Source of the DNA: Spirochaetaceae bacterium
GTDB taxonomy: Bacteria; Spirochaetota; Spirochaetia; Treponematales; Treponemataceae
Reading direction: 5' to 3'
NCBI GenBank assembly: GCA_017416145.1
Contig: JAFQDD010000010.1
Coordinates: 1 to 64,000 of the forward strand
Length of the DNA stretch: 64,000 bases
The notes under the pieces are model-generated. The model made no database searches. It was not told where the DNA came from and saw nothing but the letters and a program-made list of their open reading frames with translations. The stretch's first letter is position 1, and each line of letters starts with the position of its first letter. This document shows positions 61,507 to 64,000 of the stretch, one piece after another. The position numbers and the translations under genes are program-made.

Positions 61507-62217
61507 TTACCATTCTAGATAAATCGTGCTCTCTTCTAGATTACACAAAAAATCTGCCAAAGGAATTGAGATTCTTGCTTTATTTTTATTGGTTACAGTT
61601 TTTGAACTTGGAATCTTTACATCAATTTTTTTGATTGATACCCCTTGAGGAACAGAAACTTCGATTACAAAATTACTAGACAAAGCTTCTCTTGCAAGTT
61701 TATTTCCATAAATCGCAGCTAAAACTTCACCATATTCCTCTGGAGAAAGTTCCTCATTTGTAAAGATTGGAGCACAAAGCAAATCCAAGTATCCCACCGT
61801 TTCTTCTGGCAAAATAGTAACAAAATCTTGAAACTTCTCCGGAGTTAAAGAAATTGCAACAGAATTATTAGAAACTTCTTCGATTAAGCCAGAAGTATTT
61901 TTTGCAATACTTTGTAGCGAAGTTGGCTTTGTTTTTACAAATAAGTCATTATTATCAACCGACACAGAATCCACAGGGAAACCAGATAATTCAAGATTTT
62001 CTGCAACTGCATTTTTGTTGAATAGCGGACTTTGGGAATCTGCTTCTGTAATCGAATATAAAGTTTGAACTAAGTTTTCTCCCAGCCCAGAAGAAAACTC
62101 AATAACCACCGCTTCTGCAGAAGAAATATTTACATTCAAAGATGGAGAACATCCAACCAGCAAACAAATAATTCCCAGAAGGGCAACTAAAATATTTTGA
62201 GTTATTTTGTTTTTCAT
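61507..62217 (-). CDS. Lipoprotein of unknown function
   Basis: A 236-residue protein with signal peptide and lipobox LLVGC (Cys near residue 23). The mature part has no recognised domain. It contains a central segment VAISLTPEKFQDFVTILPEE and a beta-rich end. No Shine-Dalgarno sequence is seen. It follows the NlpC/P60 gene by 21 bases and is last in that run, closed by a terminator. Probably an envelope protein. Confidence 0.65.
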   Translation of the reverse strand: MKNKITQNILVALLGIICLLVGCSPSLNVNISSAEAVVIEFSSGLGENLVQTLYSITEADSQSPLFNKNAVAENLELSGFPVDSVSVDNNDLFVKTKPTSLQSIAKNTSGLIEEVSNNSVAISLTPEKFQDFVTILPEETVGYLDLLCAPIFTNEELSPEEYGEVLAAIYGNKLAREALSSNFVIEVSVPQGVSIKKIDVKIPSSKTVTNKNKARISIPLADFLCNLEESTIYLEW

Positions 62218-62238
62218 ACTATGTATAACACATTTTAA

Positions 62239-63282
62239 TTAAAGAAAAGTTACTCTCACACCTGAAGAAAAAACTAAGCCTGATACCAATGATTCTTTTA
62301 GAGGTAAAGCTGCTCCATCTTCTGCGTTATGTACAGTATAAGAAATATCTTGCACAAGACTCAAACCAATCTTTGAAAAGCTTACAGTATTTGACCGCCA
62401 AGAAGCTCCAAAGATTCCTGGAAAAAACGATGGCTTAATATCTTTATCTTTTCCAGGAACTACAGCATCCCCCAAAGTAAGTACAGGTCCTGCATAAAAT
62501 CTAAGATTTTCAGAAAGCCCCAGAGACAATGTCAAAGGGATTTGAAACACACCTAATTTTTGGTCGTATCTTAATTCTACGCCAACTCCAAGACTTAATA
62601 CATTTCTTGAATATGAAATATTACCTTGAACAGAAAATCCCCTAGAATTTAGAACAAATTGATTTCCTGTGAAACAATTCCAATTGTAAAACACAGCTAC
62701 ATCACAGTCTACCTTGGAGAAAAAACTACCAGATGAGCCTATATTTCCTAAACCAGAACTAGAATTAGATGTATTATTATTTTGAAATGTACCTGCTATT
62801 ACGGCATTGGTTGGAGGCAAAATTTGACCAACTGCGTAATAATGCTGTTTCCAGTAAGATTCGTTTAGAGAGCTTAAAATTACGCCAGTATTTGGACCAT
62901 CACTTGCAGCGTGGATAAATTGATTGTTTCCAACATAGATTCCAGCATGAGAAACCTTGTCTCCAACAGTTTTGAAAAACAAGATGTCCCCTGGTTCTTT
63001 TTGATTATCAGGAATAATTTTTGCATACCCATACAAAGCTGCAACCGTTCTAGGTAATTGCAACTGTATGCTTTCTCTTGCAACAGTATAAATCAACCCA
63101 GAACAGTCTGTTCCTGTTTTATCGATACCTCCGTAAACATAAGGCACTCCAATAAACTCTTTTGCATAGTTTACCATTTTTGTACGCTTATCTTTTGAAT
63201 CACCATCAGCAAAACAATAAACAGAAACTATCAACAAAAGAAAAATTATCAAAAATTTTCGGAGCTGTCTTTTTCTCTCCAT
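62239..63282 (-). CDS. NlpC/P60 family cell-wall hydrolase
   Basis: Secreted cysteine endopeptidase that cleaves peptidoglycan stem peptides. A signal peptide (FLIIFLLLIVSVYCFA) is followed by the NlpC/P60 domain (~33-150): nucleophile Cys in YVYGGIDKTGTDCSGLIY, His in DKVSHAGIYVG, and the third residue His in FIHAAS. Residues ~190-347 are beta-rich and resemble an outer-membrane-barrel-like or adhesion domain of unknown role. AGGT precedes the ATG. It lies 22 bases after the chemoreceptor gene. Confidence 0.85.
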   Translation of the reverse strand: MERKRQLRKFLIIFLLLIVSVYCFADGDSKDKRTKMVNYAKEFIGVPYVYGGIDKTGTDCSGLIYTVARESIQLQLPRTVAALYGYAKIIPDNQKEPGDILFFKTVGDKVSHAGIYVGNNQFIHAASDGPNTGVILSSLNESYWKQHYYAVGQILPPTNAVIAGTFQNNNTSNSSSGLGNIGSSGSFFSKVDCDVAVFYNWNCFTGNQFVLNSRGFSVQGNISYSRNVLSLGVGVELRYDQKLGVFQIPLTLSLGLSENLRFYAGPVLTLGDAVVPGKDKDIKPSFFPGIFGASWRSNTVSFSKIGLSLVQDISYTVHNAEDGAALPLKESLVSGLVFSSGVRVTFL

Positions 63283-63304
63283 AGTCTACCTACTTCTATA
63301 AGAA

Positions 63305-64000
63305 TTAAACTTTGAACTTACTTGCTTGTTCAGAAATATTTACAGCAGCCTCAGAGTTTTTGTCTACAGCAGATGTAACATTTTCTAGAACAGCAGTCAT
63401 GCTTGAAGTATTTTGAGACATATTATTCATAGCATTTGTGATTTCACGAGTAACACTAGAAAGCTTATCCATTTCAATAGAAACTTCTTTGCTTCCTTCT
63501 AGCATTTGAACAGAACCATCTCGAACAGTATTTGTATTATCACTAATATTATGCATAGCTTCAAGAACTTGAACAGAACCTTCGTTTTGTTCTTCCATAG
63601 CATTCATAATTACAGATTCTTGTTGACGAATTTTTTGAGCCAATTCAAAAATTCTACCAAATTGCTCTTGAACCTCTTGCGTGTTTGCAGTAACAGTTGC
63701 GATAGATTCTCCCAAAATCTTTAAGCGATTAGAAATTGCCAAACTTTGGTCATTTGATTCTTCAGCAAGTTTGCGGATTTCGTCAGCAACAACAGCAAAC
63801 CCCTTTCCAGCTTCACCAGCATGAGCAGCTTCGATGGCAGCATTCATAGCAAGCATATTCGTTTGTTCTGCAATGTGTTGAATAACACCACTTGCTTCCA
63901 TCATACCTTCAGATTCTTCATAGATTTTTTGGCTAGTTACAACAGCAGCTTCAACCTTTTGTTGTCCCATAGTAGCTTCTTCATCCAAGGCAGCAACAGA
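63305..64000 (-). CDS. Methyl-accepting chemotaxis protein, partial (3' end)
   Basis: Only the last ~231 codons are inside the window; the frame stays open to base 64000. The conserved signalling tip [19 protein letters not shown] with [18 protein letters not shown] is present, followed by the returning coiled-coil helix to the end. Sensor and membrane parts lie outside the window. The NlpC/P60 gene follows 22 bases after its stop. Confidence 0.92.
   Translation of the reverse strand, partial: SVAALDEEATMGQQKVEAAVVTSQKIYEESEGMMEASGVIQHIAEQTNMLAMNAAIEAAHAGEAGKGFAVVADEIRKLAEESNDQSLAISNRLKILGESIATVTANTQEVQEQFGRIFELAQKIRQQESVIMNAMEEQNEGSVQVLEAMHNISDNTNTVRDGSVQMLEGSKEVSIEMDKLSSVTREITNAMNNMSQNTSSMTAVLENVTSAVDKNSEAAVNISEQASKFKV

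Overview
The window looks like chromosome of a low-GC spirochaete, most likely a gut- or rumen-type Treponema. This is an inference from gene content: many short-lipobox lipoproteins, TPR proteins, a cyclophilin-FKBP fusion lipoprotein, an OmpA protein next to a lytic transglycosylase, two chemoreceptors, a class III cyclase and an electron-bifurcating [FeFe] hydrogenase operon. No rRNA, tRNA, insertion sequence, prophage or CRISPR array was recognised. Fifty protein genes are called, including a short rpmH and a chemoreceptor cut by the right edge.

Layout. 0-7.9 kb: a HAD phosphatase, a Na/Pi cotransporter, then a leftward run of membrane protein, TPR lipoprotein, SGNH hydrolase and leuA. 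7.9-11.4 kb: a rightward envelope operon (lipoprotein, LysM lytic transglycosylase, OmpA protein). 11.4-21.4 kb: a leftward run of adenylate/guanylate cyclase, coiled-coil membrane protein, secreted protein, a 1481-residue acyl-CoA dehydratase activase-like protein and a secreted protein. 21.4-34.6 kb: murJ, an M24 peptidase, a large TPR protein, a secreted LamG/FN3-like protein, uvrC with a repeat-bearing tail, a chemoreceptor and an M3 oligopeptidase. 34.8-38.1 kb: rex, serC and serA, with a hairpin-rich leader between rex and serC that ends in an intrinsic terminator directly before the serC ribosome site. 38.2-40.6 kb: a ClbS/DfsB-like, WYL regulator and GyrI-like cassette. 40.6-44.8 kb: a P-type ATPase and a CaCA antiporter, each behind a yybP-ykoY (Mn2+) riboswitch; together they look like a manganese-efflux regulon.

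45-50.7 kb is the most accessory-looking part. It holds a lipoprotein whose promoter spacer is a (TA)9 tract, an AAA ATPase/DUF4143 protein with two palindromic operators, a RelE/HigB-like toxin with XRE antitoxin whose operator fills the promoter spacer, a CofE-like ligase, and a LysR regulator with different codon choice. Three near-identical terminators separate its leftward units, and palindrome-rich dispersed elements flank it. 50.7-56 kb: the immunophilin fusion, then jag, yidC, yidD, rnpA and rpmH without a neighbouring dnaA. 56-61.4 kb: the hydrogenase operon (NuoE-like, HATPase, 2Fe-2S protein, HydB, HydA). 61.5-64 kb: a lipoprotein, an NlpC/P60 protein and the 3' part of a chemoreceptor gene.

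The best candidates for something undescribed are the serC leader attenuator, the (TA)n promoter, the paired operators of the ATPase gene, and a set of apparently leaderless promoters (murJ, pepF, a chemoreceptor, the toxin).
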